DNA of 64,000 nt from Paenarthrobacter sp. PH39-S1. Lineage in GTDB: Bacteria > Actinomycetota > Actinomycetes > Actinomycetales > Micrococcaceae. Positions 8,132 through 16,677 of this stretch are shown here, in pieces. Positions within the stretch are counted from its first letter, which is position 1, and the number at the start of each line of letters is the position of its first letter. Location of the stretch: positions 40,047 to 104,046 of the forward strand of contig NZ_JASISR010000019.1 in NCBI RefSeq assembly GCF_030063245.1, given 5' to 3'. A program made the translations under genes and the position numbers. The notes under the pieces were generated by a model, which had not been told where the DNA came from, did not search any database, and saw nothing but the letters and a program-made list of their open reading frames with translations.

Positions 8132-9451
8132 ATTTCTACGGACTCTTTCTTCGGCGCCTTGACGCGGGCCCGGCAACGTCTGCTGTCAGGCCCGGCGGCG
8201 GCGCGGCTCAATACCCCCCGGGGCCTGCTCTGGGGCTTTATAGCCATCCACCTGTTCTTCATCGGGTTCATGATGATCTGGGTCGTGCAGGGCCAGGCGT
8301 TCAGCGATACGTTCATTTACCGGGAATGGGCCGCCGCCGGGTTCCGTGATGAAAATCTCTCCAGCGGTCCCAGCCCGTGGGTTTATCCGATCCTCGCGCT
8401 GCTGCCCATAGCGATCGCCGGAATCGCGGGCAAAGGGCTGTTTCTGCTGATCTGGGTCCTGATGATCACCGTCCTCAACGGCCTGGCGGTGGGTAAGCTC
8501 ACCAACTGGGGCAAGAACCGCGGTACCATCCGGGCTGCTTGGTGGTGGCTGGTGTTCGTCCTCCTGATGGGCTGGCTCGGCTTTGCACGCGTGGACGGCC
8601 TGACGGCACCTCTCGTGCTCATTGCGCTCGTCTACGGCGTCGCCAACCCGTTTGTGGCCTCCGTGCTGCTCAGCATCGCGACATGGGTCAAGGTCTGGCC
8701 CGCCGCCGTCGTGCTGGCGCTGTTCACCGTCGTGAGGGAGCGACTTCGCGTTCTGGCTGCCGGCATTCTGGTCACCGCTGTGGTGGCGGCCGCGGCGCTG
8801 TCCCTGGGCGCCCTGCCCAAGCTGTTCCATTTCCTGACTGAACAAGGCGATCGCGGCATGCAGCTGGAGGCCACGTTCACCACGCCATGGCTCTGGCTGT
8901 CCGTGCTGAACGCCGGCGGCACACGGATGTACATGAATACGGACATCAACTCCATGCAGGTCGACGGGCCCGGAACGGCCCTGATGTCCTACCTGATGCA
9001 GCCGCTGCTCATTGTTGCCGCCCTCCTGGTGGCCGGTCTGATCTTCTGGGCGCTGCATAACGGCAACCGGCACGGCGGACAAGGCGGCGGCGCGGACCGC
9101 ACCGAGCTGCTGCTGGCCGGTTCGCTGACCATGGCGACGGCGTTCGTCGTCTTTAATAAGGTCGGCTCGCCTCAGTTCATGGTCTGGCTGGCCCCGGCCG
9201 TCGCCGTCGGCCTGGCGCACTGCTGGAAGGAATGGCGCGTTCCTGCCGCCATGCTGACCGGCATTGCCGTGGCCACGTTCTTTGTGTACCCGCTGTTTTA
9301 TGACGCGCTGAGCCACAACAACCCGGTGATGGCGCTGGTGCTGACGATCCGGAACGTGCTGCTGGTCGTGCTGTTCTGCTGGTCCGTTCGTAGGCTCGTT
9401 GTGCTGGGCAAGCGGGCTGAAAAGCCTGTCGACGCCATCAAGGAGTCCTAA
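8132..9451 (+). CDS. GT87-type (DUF2029) membrane mannosyltransferase, paralogue A
   Basis: A multi-pass GT-C protein of about 440 residues. Seen: FSDTFIYREWAAAGF after the first helix, FARVDGLTAP, LLSIATWVKVWPAAVV, EQGDRGMQLEATFTTPW and FNKVGSPQFMVWLAP. These signatures are shared almost position for position with paralogue B downstream. GT87 enzymes of actinobacteria use polyprenyl-phosphate mannose. The best ribosome site, AGAAGGA, ends 8 nt before an ATT codon at 8132; other in-frame options are TTG 8114 (GGAG upstream) and ATG 8090 (no ribosome site). The gene ends 1 nt before the start of paralogue B, so the pair is one operon. Confidence 0.8.
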   Translation: MSTDSFFGALTRARQRLLSGPAAARLNTPRGLLWGFIAIHLFFIGFMMIWVVQGQAFSDTFIYREWAAAGFRDENLSSGPSPWVYPILALLPIAIAGIAGKGLFLLIWVLMITVLNGLAVGKLTNWGKNRGTIRAAWWWLVFVLLMGWLGFARVDGLTAPLVLIALVYGVANPFVASVLLSIATWVKVWPAAVVLALFTVVRERLRVLAAGILVTAVVAAAALSLGALPKLFHFLTEQGDRGMQLEATFTTPWLWLSVLNAGGTRMYMNTDINSMQVDGPGTALMSYLMQPLLIVAALLVAGLIFWALHNGNRHGGQGGGADRTELLLAGSLTMATAFVVFNKVGSPQFMVWLAPAVAVGLAHCWKEWRVPAAMLTGIAVATFFVYPLFYDALSHNNPVMALVLTIRNVLLVVLFCWSVRRLVVLGKRAEKPVDAIKES

Positions 9452-9452
9452 G

Positions 9453-10748
9453 ATTTCCGTCAAATTCTTTGACCTGCTGCTTCGCGTCCGCGGTGCCCTG
9501 CTCCCGCCGGCCGCCGTGGCGTGGTTTTCACGCCCCGCCAGTGTCTGGTGGGGCTTTGCCGTGGTCCATCTGTATTTCCTTGCCTGGATGATGTCGTTCG
9601 TCATCCACGGCACTACGTTCAGCGACACGGAGCAGTACCGCCAATGGGCCCTGGCTGGTTTTAATCCGGCGGACATGGAAGGGAGCATCAGCCCCTGGGT
9701 CTATCCTGTTCTGGCGCAGATCCCCATTTTCCTTGCCAATGTTGCCGGCCCGGACGTCTATTTGCTGATGTGGATGCTGATCATCACGGCGCTCAACGCC
9801 GGGGCCATGCTGTATCTGACCCGCGGTCCCCGCCGGAGGACCGGCATCGCGCCGGCCTGGTGGTGGCTGGTCTTCCTGATCTTTATGGGCTACCTCGGGT
9901 TTGCCCGGGTGGAAGGCATCACCGCCCCGATTGTCCTGGTGGCGCTTCTCTTTGCCGCCAGGCGGCCGCTGGTGGCTACGGTGCTGCTGAGCATCGCGAC
10001 CTGGATCAAGGTCTGGCCCGCGGCCGTCATCGCGCCGATTGTGATCGTCAGCCGGAAGCGGGTGAAAATCATCGCCACCGGTGTCCTGGTCAGCGCCGTC
10101 GTGCTGCTGGGCACGTATCTGGCCGGCGGTGGAAAGTATCTGTTCGATTTTCTGACCAACCAAGGCGAGCGGGGCATGCAGTTGGAGGCTACCTTCTCCA
10201 CGCCGTGGGTCTGGCTGAGCGTCTTCCATCTGGGCGGATCAAAGATCGCGGATAATCTTGCCATCAATTCAACCGAGGTCTACGGGCCGGGCGCATCCGC
10301 CGCGGCGTTTCTGATGCAGCCGCTGTTCCTGCTGGCGGCGCTGGTGGCGGCGCTGCTGCTCGTCTGGGCGCTGCACCAGGGTGCCGAACGCGAGGAACTG
10401 TTCCTGGAGGGCGCCCTGATGATGACCACCGCGTTCATCGTGTTCAACAAGGTGGGATCACCGCAGTTCATTATCTGGCTGGCGCCGGTGGTCATCGCGG
10501 GGCTGACGCACGACTGGGCCCGCTGGAAGGTCCCCGCCGCGCTGCTGATGGCCATTGCCATCACCACATTCGTGATCTATCCGCTGTTTTATACACCGCT
10601 GATCCACGCGAACCCCGTGATGGCGGCAGTGCTGAGTACCCGCAATGTACTCCTGGTGGTGTTGTTGTACTGGTCCGTGCGCCGCACGGTTGAGCTGGCC
10701 CGCAGGCCGCGACCGGTTTCCGGCGCCCTCACCGCCGCGGCCAATTGA
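9453..10748 (+). CDS. GT87-type (DUF2029) membrane mannosyltransferase, paralogue B
   Basis: About 431 residues, clearly a tandem duplicate of the preceding gene. Seen: FSDTEQYRQWALAGF, FARVEGITAP, LLSIATWIKVWPAAVI, NQGERGMQLEATFSTPW and FNKVGSPQFIIWLAP. The start appears to be ATT at 9453: AAGGAG (9440-9445) lies 7 nt before it, and alignment with paralogue A begins at the same residue (ISTDSFF / ISVKFF). The only upstream in-frame alternative is TTG 9399, deep inside the previous gene and without a ribosome site. The likely role is elongation or capping of a mannan glycolipid; the acceptor is unknown. Confidence 0.8.
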   Translation: MSVKFFDLLLRVRGALLPPAAVAWFSRPASVWWGFAVVHLYFLAWMMSFVIHGTTFSDTEQYRQWALAGFNPADMEGSISPWVYPVLAQIPIFLANVAGPDVYLLMWMLIITALNAGAMLYLTRGPRRRTGIAPAWWWLVFLIFMGYLGFARVEGITAPIVLVALLFAARRPLVATVLLSIATWIKVWPAAVIAPIVIVSRKRVKIIATGVLVSAVVLLGTYLAGGGKYLFDFLTNQGERGMQLEATFSTPWVWLSVFHLGGSKIADNLAINSTEVYGPGASAAAFLMQPLFLLAALVAALLLVWALHQGAEREELFLEGALMMTTAFIVFNKVGSPQFIIWLAPVVIAGLTHDWARWKVPAALLMAIAITTFVIYPLFYTPLIHANPVMAAVLSTRNVLLVVLLYWSVRRTVELARRPRPVSGALTAAAN

Positions 10749-10807
10749 GCCGCACATTCCGGGCATCCAGTCAGGCGGCCCAACCATGTGGCCGCAATCA
10801 GACGGCC

Positions 10808-12604
10808 TTAGTCAGAACGCCGTGCGGGTGGACGCGGCTCGACGGACACGCCGCCCTTGGAGGCCAGCGGCACCAGTGTGATGGCCTCGGTCGCCGGCGC
10901 CTCCAACACCGCCGCCGGGGCAACCCAGGCCTTCGTGCCGCGCAGCAGAGCGGACAGCCCCCTATGCAGGAGCAGTTTCCTGGTGTGCACATCGATGAAG
11001 AGCAGATAGAAGATGAAGCCCAGCGCCACCAAGTACGCCAGCGTGGAGGCATGGAACTGCAGTTGCACGAAGGACCAAACCGAGAGCTGGTCCTGGGCCC
11101 CGAACACCACGAAGAACGTGATGATCACGTACAGGGACTTGATCTGCCAGTCATTGCGGATACCCGTGACGGCGAGGAACGGGATGAACCAGAGAACGTA
11201 CCAAGGCTGGATGATCGGCGACAGCATCACCACCGCGGCAAAGGCCAGTGCCATCCGGCGGATCAGCTTTGAGTAGTCACCGCGGAACATCAGGAGAACC
11301 ACCAGCCCGACGCCGGCATATTTGAGCCCCGTCCGCAGAATCCCAGCCAGCATCCCCCCGTGCAGACCGAGCACGTTGGCCAGAGCCTCCACCCGTTGCC
11401 CGAGGAACCCGGACGGTGAATAGCCGGTGTAGCCGGGGGTGGGATCCAGGATGGCCCAGACCCAGCCCAGTCCCAGGTTGTAAGGGATGCCGCTGAGCGC
11501 CAGCACGCCGAAGCTGATCGCCGCCGTCGCCCCCCAGAAGAGGAACTTCCTGCCCAGCGACGCGGCGGGACCGGCCCACAGCAGCGCGATGAAGGGCAGC
11601 AGCAGCACGGTGATCGGCTTGACACCGATGGACGCGGTCACCAGCAGGATGCCCCAGATCGGGCGTTTGGTGGCGGCGAGATAGGTGCCAGCGACGGCGA
11701 GCCCCACCATCAGCGCGTCATTGTGCGCACTGGCGACAAAGCTGATCAGGAAAAGCGGGTTTGCCACCGATATCCACAACGCGCGGGCGCCGCTGAGACC
11801 GTGCAGGCGCGCCAGCTTGGGCACGTAAAGCACACACAGGGCGACGCCGGCCACGGCGAGTAGCCGGAACAGGAAGACCGAGGTGTCGGGCTGGGCGCCG
11901 GTGAACTGCACGACGGCGCGTTCGAGCCAGAGGAAGTAGGGCCCGTACGGGGTCTTCGCTTCCGCCCAAGCCGGGTCCGCGCCGAGGGCAAACCAGTTGC
12001 TGAGCGCGGAAATACCCGTGGTGTAAGGGTTCAGGCCCTCCAGAACCAGCCTGCCCTGCCCGGTATAGGCGTAGACATCGCGGGAAAAGATCGGCACGGC
12101 GAAGAGCATCGGCGCCGACCACGCCCCGATCGCGATCACCACCGAGCGTAGGGCGCCCGGTCCCCAGTTCTGCAGCCGCTGACCCAGCCGGAGCCACGAC
12201 CGCATCAGCAGCATCGCACCTAGGGTCAACAGCACCGTGGAGGTCGTGACGCCCCACCCCTCGGTCCGCAACGAGATGACCACGGGGTTGCGGACCATCG
12301 GCGAGCCGTTGGCAATCCAGCCGGCGCCGATGGAGCCGACAAACATCATCAGCGATCCGACAAAGCCCTCAACGATGGCGAAGTAGGCCTTCGGCTTGAC
12401 GGGTTCGCCGGTCCCGCCCGCAGGCGAACCGGCCGGGCCCGACGGTGCAGCCACGGATGTGGCGTGCGATGCCGCCGCAGCCGGAGCTGTCGACGTAGGC
12501 TCGGGCACGGCCCCCACGACGCCGGGCTGCGGGGCCGACGGGTCGCCGTCGACCCCCGTCTCGGGCCGGTCTCCCGTGCTCACGCGCGAATCGCCTGCCG
12601 TCAT
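10808..12604 (-). CDS. mptB: Polyprenol-phosphomannose alpha-1,6-mannosyltransferase, MptB family (copy 2)
   Basis: 598 residues; paralogue of the gene at 6232-7809. It has an alanine/proline-rich, probably disordered cytoplasmic N-terminus (residues 1-70) and then about 12 membrane helices. Seen: FSRDVYAYTGQGRLV and GLNPY, FVASAHNDALMVGLAVAG, SIGVKPITVLLLPF and SPIIQPWYVLWFI. The ATG at 12604 follows AGAGGA at about 11 nt. It faces the GT87 pair convergently across 59 bp, so the four mannosyltransferases form a near-mirror block. Copy 1 and copy 2 may make successive parts of the same mannan core; this is inference. Confidence 0.88.
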   Translation of the reverse strand: MTAGDSRVSTGDRPETGVDGDPSAPQPGVVGAVPEPTSTAPAAAASHATSVAAPSGPAGSPAGGTGEPVKPKAYFAIVEGFVGSLMMFVGSIGAGWIANGSPMVRNPVVISLRTEGWGVTTSTVLLTLGAMLLMRSWLRLGQRLQNWGPGALRSVVIAIGAWSAPMLFAVPIFSRDVYAYTGQGRLVLEGLNPYTTGISALSNWFALGADPAWAEAKTPYGPYFLWLERAVVQFTGAQPDTSVFLFRLLAVAGVALCVLYVPKLARLHGLSGARALWISVANPLFLISFVASAHNDALMVGLAVAGTYLAATKRPIWGILLVTASIGVKPITVLLLPFIALLWAGPAASLGRKFLFWGATAAISFGVLALSGIPYNLGLGWVWAILDPTPGYTGYSPSGFLGQRVEALANVLGLHGGMLAGILRTGLKYAGVGLVVLLMFRGDYSKLIRRMALAFAAVVMLSPIIQPWYVLWFIPFLAVTGIRNDWQIKSLYVIITFFVVFGAQDQLSVWSFVQLQFHASTLAYLVALGFIFYLLFIDVHTRKLLLHRGLSALLRGTKAWVAPAAVLEAPATEAITLVPLASKGGVSVEPRPPARRSD

Positions 12605-12772
12605 TTTTCTACAGTCCTCTGGTGCCCTAAGGCGATCGTTCGCAGCTGGTCAATGGAGGGTCAGGGTTGAGTCAAGTGATGAGCCATTTTAGCACCGGGA
12701 CACGCACGGGTCCGGGATCCAACGGGCATGTGACCAGCACCATCCGCCCGAGGTCCGGCGCCGGCGTCACGG

Positions 12773-12778
12773 TACATT
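12773..12778 (+). promoter_or_regulatory. -10 box of a likely leaderless orn transcript
   Basis: TACATT fits the actinobacterial TANNNT -10 box and is followed by exactly 6 nt and then the GTG of orn. No Shine-Dalgarno is present. Confidence 0.45.
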
Positions 12779-12784
12779 TGACTG

Positions 12785-13387
12785 GTGCCTATATCAAACG
12801 AACGAATTGTATGGATTGACTGCGAGATGACGGGCCTGGACCTGAAGGCGGATGCCCTCATTGAGGTGGCGGTCCTGGTCACCGACTCGGAACTGAACAT
12901 CCTGGGCGAAGGCCTGGACGTCGTGATCCGGCCGGAAGCCGAAGCGCTGGCCCAGATGAACGACTTTGTCAGGGACATGCACACCACCTCCAAGCTGCTC
13001 GACGAGCTCCCGCATGGCCTGTCCATGGCGGAGGCCGAGGCGCAGGTGCTCGCCTACATCAAGATGTATGTGCCGGAGCCAAAAAAGGCACCGCTGGGCG
13101 GCAACTCCGTCGGGACGGACAGGATGTTCCTGGCACGCGACATGCCCGCCGTCGTCGAGCATCTGCATTACCGCGTCGTTGACGTATCCACCATCAAGGA
13201 ACTTTCCCGGCGCTGGTATGCCCGGGCCTACTTCCAGTCCCCGCCGAAGTTCGGCGGCCACCGTGCCCTGGGCGACATCCAGGACTCCATCAACGAACTG
13301 AAGTACTACCGCGAGGCGGTCTTCGTCCCGGCCCCGGGCCCCGATTCTGCCACCGCCAAAAAGATTTCGCAGCGGTTCAAGGGCTGA
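12785..13387 (+). CDS. orn: Oligoribonuclease
   Basis: A 200-residue DEDDh 3'-5' exoribonuclease that degrades 2-5 nt RNA oligomers, including pGpG, to mononucleotides in the cytoplasm. Seen: WIDCEMTGLD (D12 and E14 bind metal), D112 in VGTDRMF, and GGHRALGDIQDS, giving H159 and D164. The length is normal for the family. The GTG start at 12785 has no ribosome site but sits 6 nt after a TANNNT box, so a leaderless mRNA is likely. It is divergent from the second mptB gene and followed by tRNA-His. Confidence 0.95.
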   Translation: MPISNERIVWIDCEMTGLDLKADALIEVAVLVTDSELNILGEGLDVVIRPEAEALAQMNDFVRDMHTTSKLLDELPHGLSMAEAEAQVLAYIKMYVPEPKKAPLGGNSVGTDRMFLARDMPAVVEHLHYRVVDVSTIKELSRRWYARAYFQSPPKFGGHRALGDIQDSINELKYYREAVFVPAPGPDSATAKKISQRFKG

Positions 13388-13559
13388 TAGACGGCCTATT
13401 AACGGCTCTTTTTCGGCCGGAAAGCCCGGAATCCCGGGCATCGGGCAGAGCTAGCTGGGAACGGTCCGCAGAATATGTCACGAGTACCCCAAAACAGCAG
13501 GTAGACTATTTGCCGTTGCCTTATCCATTTCGGAGTCATCCGGAGCGGAACGGCGCATG

Positions 13560-13635
13560 GTGGGATTAGCTCAGTTGGCAGAGCGCCTGGTTGTGGTCCA
13601 GGAGGTCGCGGGTTCAACCCCCGTATCTCACCCCA
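13560..13635 (+). tRNA. tRNA-His (anticodon GTG)
   Basis: A cloverleaf with acceptor GTGGGAT / ATCTCAC (one G-U), D arm AGCTCAGTTGGCAGAGC, anticodon stem-loop CTGGTTGTGGTCCAG with GTG, and T arm GCGGGTTCAACCCCCGT. The preceding G at 13559 pairs with the discriminator C at 13632, supplying the extra -1 guanosine of histidine tRNA. CCA is genome-encoded (13633-13635). Confidence 0.97.
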
Positions 13636-13678
13636 AAGGTTGTGAGGGTGCTGCGAAAATGTGCCGCTCATGTCGACA

Positions 13679-13710
13679 AAGGCCGCGCTGGAAGTATCCG
13701 GTGCGGCCTT
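13679..13710 (+). terminator. Hairpin after tRNA-His
   Basis: AAGGCCGC and GCGGCCTT pair across a 16-nt loop about 45 nt past the tRNA. The following bases are not U-rich. Confidence 0.4.
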
Positions 13711-13837
13711 CGTCATGCCGAGGTGTTGTCTCAGTTTCATGGTTACGTGTTATCCCGAAGTGTCATCTGACGGTGGCCCTGTCCCGCGGCCGCCGGCCAG
13801 GAACCCCCCGTCCCGGAATGCAGGAGGAGCCTCCGAC

Positions 13838-14992
13838 ATGCAGCGCCATCTCTATGAGGAAGACCATGAACATTTCCGCGGCGTGGCGCAGGAGTTCAAC
13901 GCGCGCGAAATTGCCCCGCACTACGCACAATGGGACGCTGACCATCTGATCTCCCGCCGGATGTGGACGGCAGCGGGCGACCAGGGGCTGCTGGGCCTGG
14001 CTGTCCCGGAGGATTTCGGCGGGATGGGCCTGACGGACTACCGGTTCCGCTCCGTGCTGGATGAGGAATTTGCCAATGCCAACCATCTCGCCGTCTCGCT
14101 GGCGTTCCACCTGCACGATGACATGGTGCTCCCACATCTGCTGGCCTACGGCTCGGAGGATCTGAAGGGCCGCTGGCTGCCCGGCATGGTCACCGGAGAG
14201 ACGGTCACCGCAATCGCCATGACCGAGCCGGGTGCCGGCAGCGACCTGCGGGGGGTGCGCACCAAGGCTGTGCGGGACGGAGATGACTGGCTGATTTCCG
14301 GCCAAAAATCCTTCATTGGCAACGGAATTTCCGGCGACGCTGCACTGGTGCTGGCGCGGACCGACGGCGGCACCGGCCGCGGCGCCCGCGATTCCTATTC
14401 GTTGTTTATGGTTGGCAAGGGCGAGGGCTTCAGCACCGGCAATCAGCTGGACAAGATGGGCCTGAAGGCCTCCGATACCGCCGAGCTGTTCTTTGACAGC
14501 GTACGGGTGCCGGCCGGCGACCTGGTCGGCCAGCCCGGCCGGGGACTCGAATATGCGACCGCCCAGCTCCCACAGGGCCGGCTGGCGATCGCCGTGGCCG
14601 CCGCCGCCGTCGCCCGTTCCGTCTACCAAGCCACGGTGACCTATACCAAGGACCGCAACGCCTTTGGCGAGCGGATCATTGACTTCCAGAACACGCGGTT
14701 TGCAATGGCGGACATCCTGACGGAGGTCGAGGTCACCGAAGGCTATGTCGACAGGGCCATGCTGGCATTCAACGACGGCGGCCTGGACGCGGCGTCGGCG
14801 GCGCGCGTCAAGCTCTGGGCCAGCGAGCGGGTCAAGTCCATCACAGACCGCTGTCTGCAGCTGCACGGCGGCTACGGCTACATCCTGGAATACCCGGTGG
14901 CGCAGGCGTTCCTGGCGTCCCGGCTGCTGACCATTTTCGGCGGCACCAACGAGATCATGCGCGACGTCGTCGGGCGTGAGATTGCCCGCTGA
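13838..14992 (+). CDS. Acyl-CoA dehydrogenase
   Basis: 384 residues; an FAD-dependent alpha,beta-dehydrogenase of acyl-CoA thioesters in the cytoplasm. Seen: GLLGLAVPEDFGGMGL in the N-terminal helical domain, AIAMTEPGAGSDL (substrate/FAD signature 1), KMGLKASDTAELFFD in the beta domain, and the C-terminal LQLHGGYGYILEYPV and IFGGTNEIMRDVVGREI (signature 2). The ATG at 13838 has AGGAGGAG 8 nt upstream, which decides the start over a longer frame at 13661. The chain-length class is not resolvable; short/branched-chain or long-chain type are both possible. Confidence 0.92.
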   Translation: MQRHLYEEDHEHFRGVAQEFNAREIAPHYAQWDADHLISRRMWTAAGDQGLLGLAVPEDFGGMGLTDYRFRSVLDEEFANANHLAVSLAFHLHDDMVLPHLLAYGSEDLKGRWLPGMVTGETVTAIAMTEPGAGSDLRGVRTKAVRDGDDWLISGQKSFIGNGISGDAALVLARTDGGTGRGARDSYSLFMVGKGEGFSTGNQLDKMGLKASDTAELFFDSVRVPAGDLVGQPGRGLEYATAQLPQGRLAIAVAAAAVARSVYQATVTYTKDRNAFGERIIDFQNTRFAMADILTEVEVTEGYVDRAMLAFNDGGLDAASAARVKLWASERVKSITDRCLQLHGGYGYILEYPVAQAFLASRLLTIFGGTNEIMRDVVGREIAR

Positions 14993-15043
14993 CCCCGCCG
15001 CCGTCCTCCGCTCACGCTCACCTTCACGCTCCAAGGGACCACA

Positions 15044-15616
15044 ATGACCGTTCAGCCCATTACCATTTTGGGCGAGCCCGTCCTGCACCGCCGTGCCGAC
15101 GAGGTCCGCACCTTCGACGACGCGCTCAAGTCCCTGGTTGCGGACATGTTCGAGACCATGGACGTGGCAAATGGCGTGGGGCTGGCCGCCCCGCAGATCG
15201 GGGTGGGGCTTCGGATCTTCACCTACCACATGGAGAATAACGACGGCGTTCCCGACCGTGGCGTGCTGGTTAACCCCTCGATTTCCCTCGGCAGGATCTC
15301 CGGCAAGGCCCCCGATCCGGAGGAGGAAACCGAAGGCTGTCTTTCCGTTCCCGGCGATCACTTTCCGCTTAAACGGGCCGAGTGGGCGCGGATCACGGGT
15401 TTCGACGCCGGCGGCAACCTGCTCGAGTTCGAGGCGACCGGGTGGTTCGCCCGCTGCATGCAGCACGAGTACGATCACTTGGACGGCAAACTGTACGTGG
15501 ACCGGCTCAACGACCGTTATGCCCGCAAGGCCAAGCGGCTGACGAAGGAGCAGGGCTGGGGCGTCCCGGGGCTGACGTGGATGCCGGGCGTGGATCCGGA
15601 CCCGTTCGGGCACTGA
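15044..15616 (+). CDS. def: Peptide deformylase
   Basis: 190 residues. The enzyme removes the formyl group from nascent protein N-termini using Fe(II)/Zn. All three motifs are intact: GVGLAAPQIG (44-53), EGCLSVPG (97-104, metal Cys) and QHEYDHLDG (140-148, metal His and catalytic Glu). Actinobacterial type-I enzymes often carry the C-terminal extension seen here (WGVPGLTWMPGVDPDPFGH). The ATG at 15044 has AGGGA upstream. It follows the acyl-CoA dehydrogenase by about 50 bp. Confidence 0.96.
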   Translation: MTVQPITILGEPVLHRRADEVRTFDDALKSLVADMFETMDVANGVGLAAPQIGVGLRIFTYHMENNDGVPDRGVLVNPSISLGRISGKAPDPEEETEGCLSVPGDHFPLKRAEWARITGFDAGGNLLEFEATGWFARCMQHEYDHLDGKLYVDRLNDRYARKAKRLTKEQGWGVPGLTWMPGVDPDPFGH

Positions 15617-15697
15617 GGGAGTCCGTCCAGCCCATCCATCCCGGCGAGACCGCCGATCCCGTCTGGATTGGCGATCCCGTTGGATAGGCTGAGGACC

Positions 15698-16570
15698 ATG
15701 ACTTCCCCGCCGTCGCTGACCACCGACCAGATTCTGTCGTACCTGGCGGTGGAACCGGCCGACCGCCGCGACTGCGTGGCGCTGCTGCAGGGCTCTCCCG
15801 GCCCGGGCGCCGTCGTGGTTCTGGCTGCGCTGAACGAACGACTGGGCACGGCTTCCGGGGAGCCGCCCCGCCTCGAGGTGGCCGAGACAGACTGGATCGA
15901 AGGATTCCTCCGCTTCACCCCCGAGCTCGTCCAATGGCATGCGGAGCTCGGGATTCCGGATGGGGTCACCCGCGCGACGCTCGCCGATGTCGGCCGGAAC
16001 CTGGACATCAACCGCCGTGTGCACGGGCGCTTCGGCCTGGACACCTTCCGCTGGCTCACGCATCATTACGCCGGAAGCATCTTCCAGCTCGGGCGGCTGC
16101 AGTACCTGATGCACCAGGGCCAGGACAGTCCTCCGGAAGCCGCGGCCGGCACCGGCGGGATTCCGGGGGCAGCCGCGGGCGAGTGGCTGCTGGGCATACA
16201 TATTCCGGAATCCGGCGGCCTGGCTCCGCTCGCGGTGCAGGCAAGCCTGGAGCAGGCACGGCCGTTCTTCGCCCGTTATTTCCCGGAGCGGCCGGTCCGG
16301 ATCGCCGACTGCGCTTCCTGGCTGCTGGACCCCTACATTCCCACCCACCTCGACGCGGACTCGAACATTGTCCGCTTCGCCCGCCGCTTCACCCCCTACT
16401 GCCGGCCCATTGACACCCCCACCGACGCGGTGTACTTCACCTTCCGGACCCGCAACATGACGGATCTGGCCGGCTTGCCGCGCCGCACGGCGCTGCAGCG
16501 GATGGTGCTGGAGCGGATCGACGACGGCGGCTGCTGGCAGCTGGCCTACGGTTACCTTCCGCTTCCCTAG
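15698..16570 (+). CDS. Acyltransferase domain-containing protein (GNAT-like C-terminal type)
   Basis: About 290 residues. The N-terminal half is alpha-helical (VNILSYL-type start, then TDWIEGFLRFTPELVQWH). The C-terminal half, LGIHIPESGGLAPLAVQASL with ARPFFARYFPERPVRIADCASWLLDPYI, matches actinobacterial proteins with an N-acyltransferase N-terminal domain plus a GNAT-like C-terminal domain. The substrate is unknown. The ATG at 15698 is preceded by GAGG at only 3 nt spacing; TTG 15668 is the alternative. It follows def in the same orientation by about 80 bp. Confidence 0.75.
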   Translation: MTSPPSLTTDQILSYLAVEPADRRDCVALLQGSPGPGAVVVLAALNERLGTASGEPPRLEVAETDWIEGFLRFTPELVQWHAELGIPDGVTRATLADVGRNLDINRRVHGRFGLDTFRWLTHHYAGSIFQLGRLQYLMHQGQDSPPEAAAGTGGIPGAAAGEWLLGIHIPESGGLAPLAVQASLEQARPFFARYFPERPVRIADCASWLLDPYIPTHLDADSNIVRFARRFTPYCRPIDTPTDAVYFTFRTRNMTDLAGLPRRTALQRMVLERIDDGGCWQLAYGYLPLP

Positions 16571-16677
16571 AGTCATCGGGGGTCAACTGCGGTAAACTAG
16601 GTATTTTGGCCACCCCGCCCCGGCCTACTCACCACCACAGCACAGCACGGAACCAACGCAGCAGCGAAAGAAGCACA

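Noticed and set aside
13763..16576. A 937-codon antisense frame across acyl-CoA dehydrogenase, def and the acyltransferase
   Set aside because: It spans three real genes on the other strand and its product is Arg/Gly/Pro-rich without domains.
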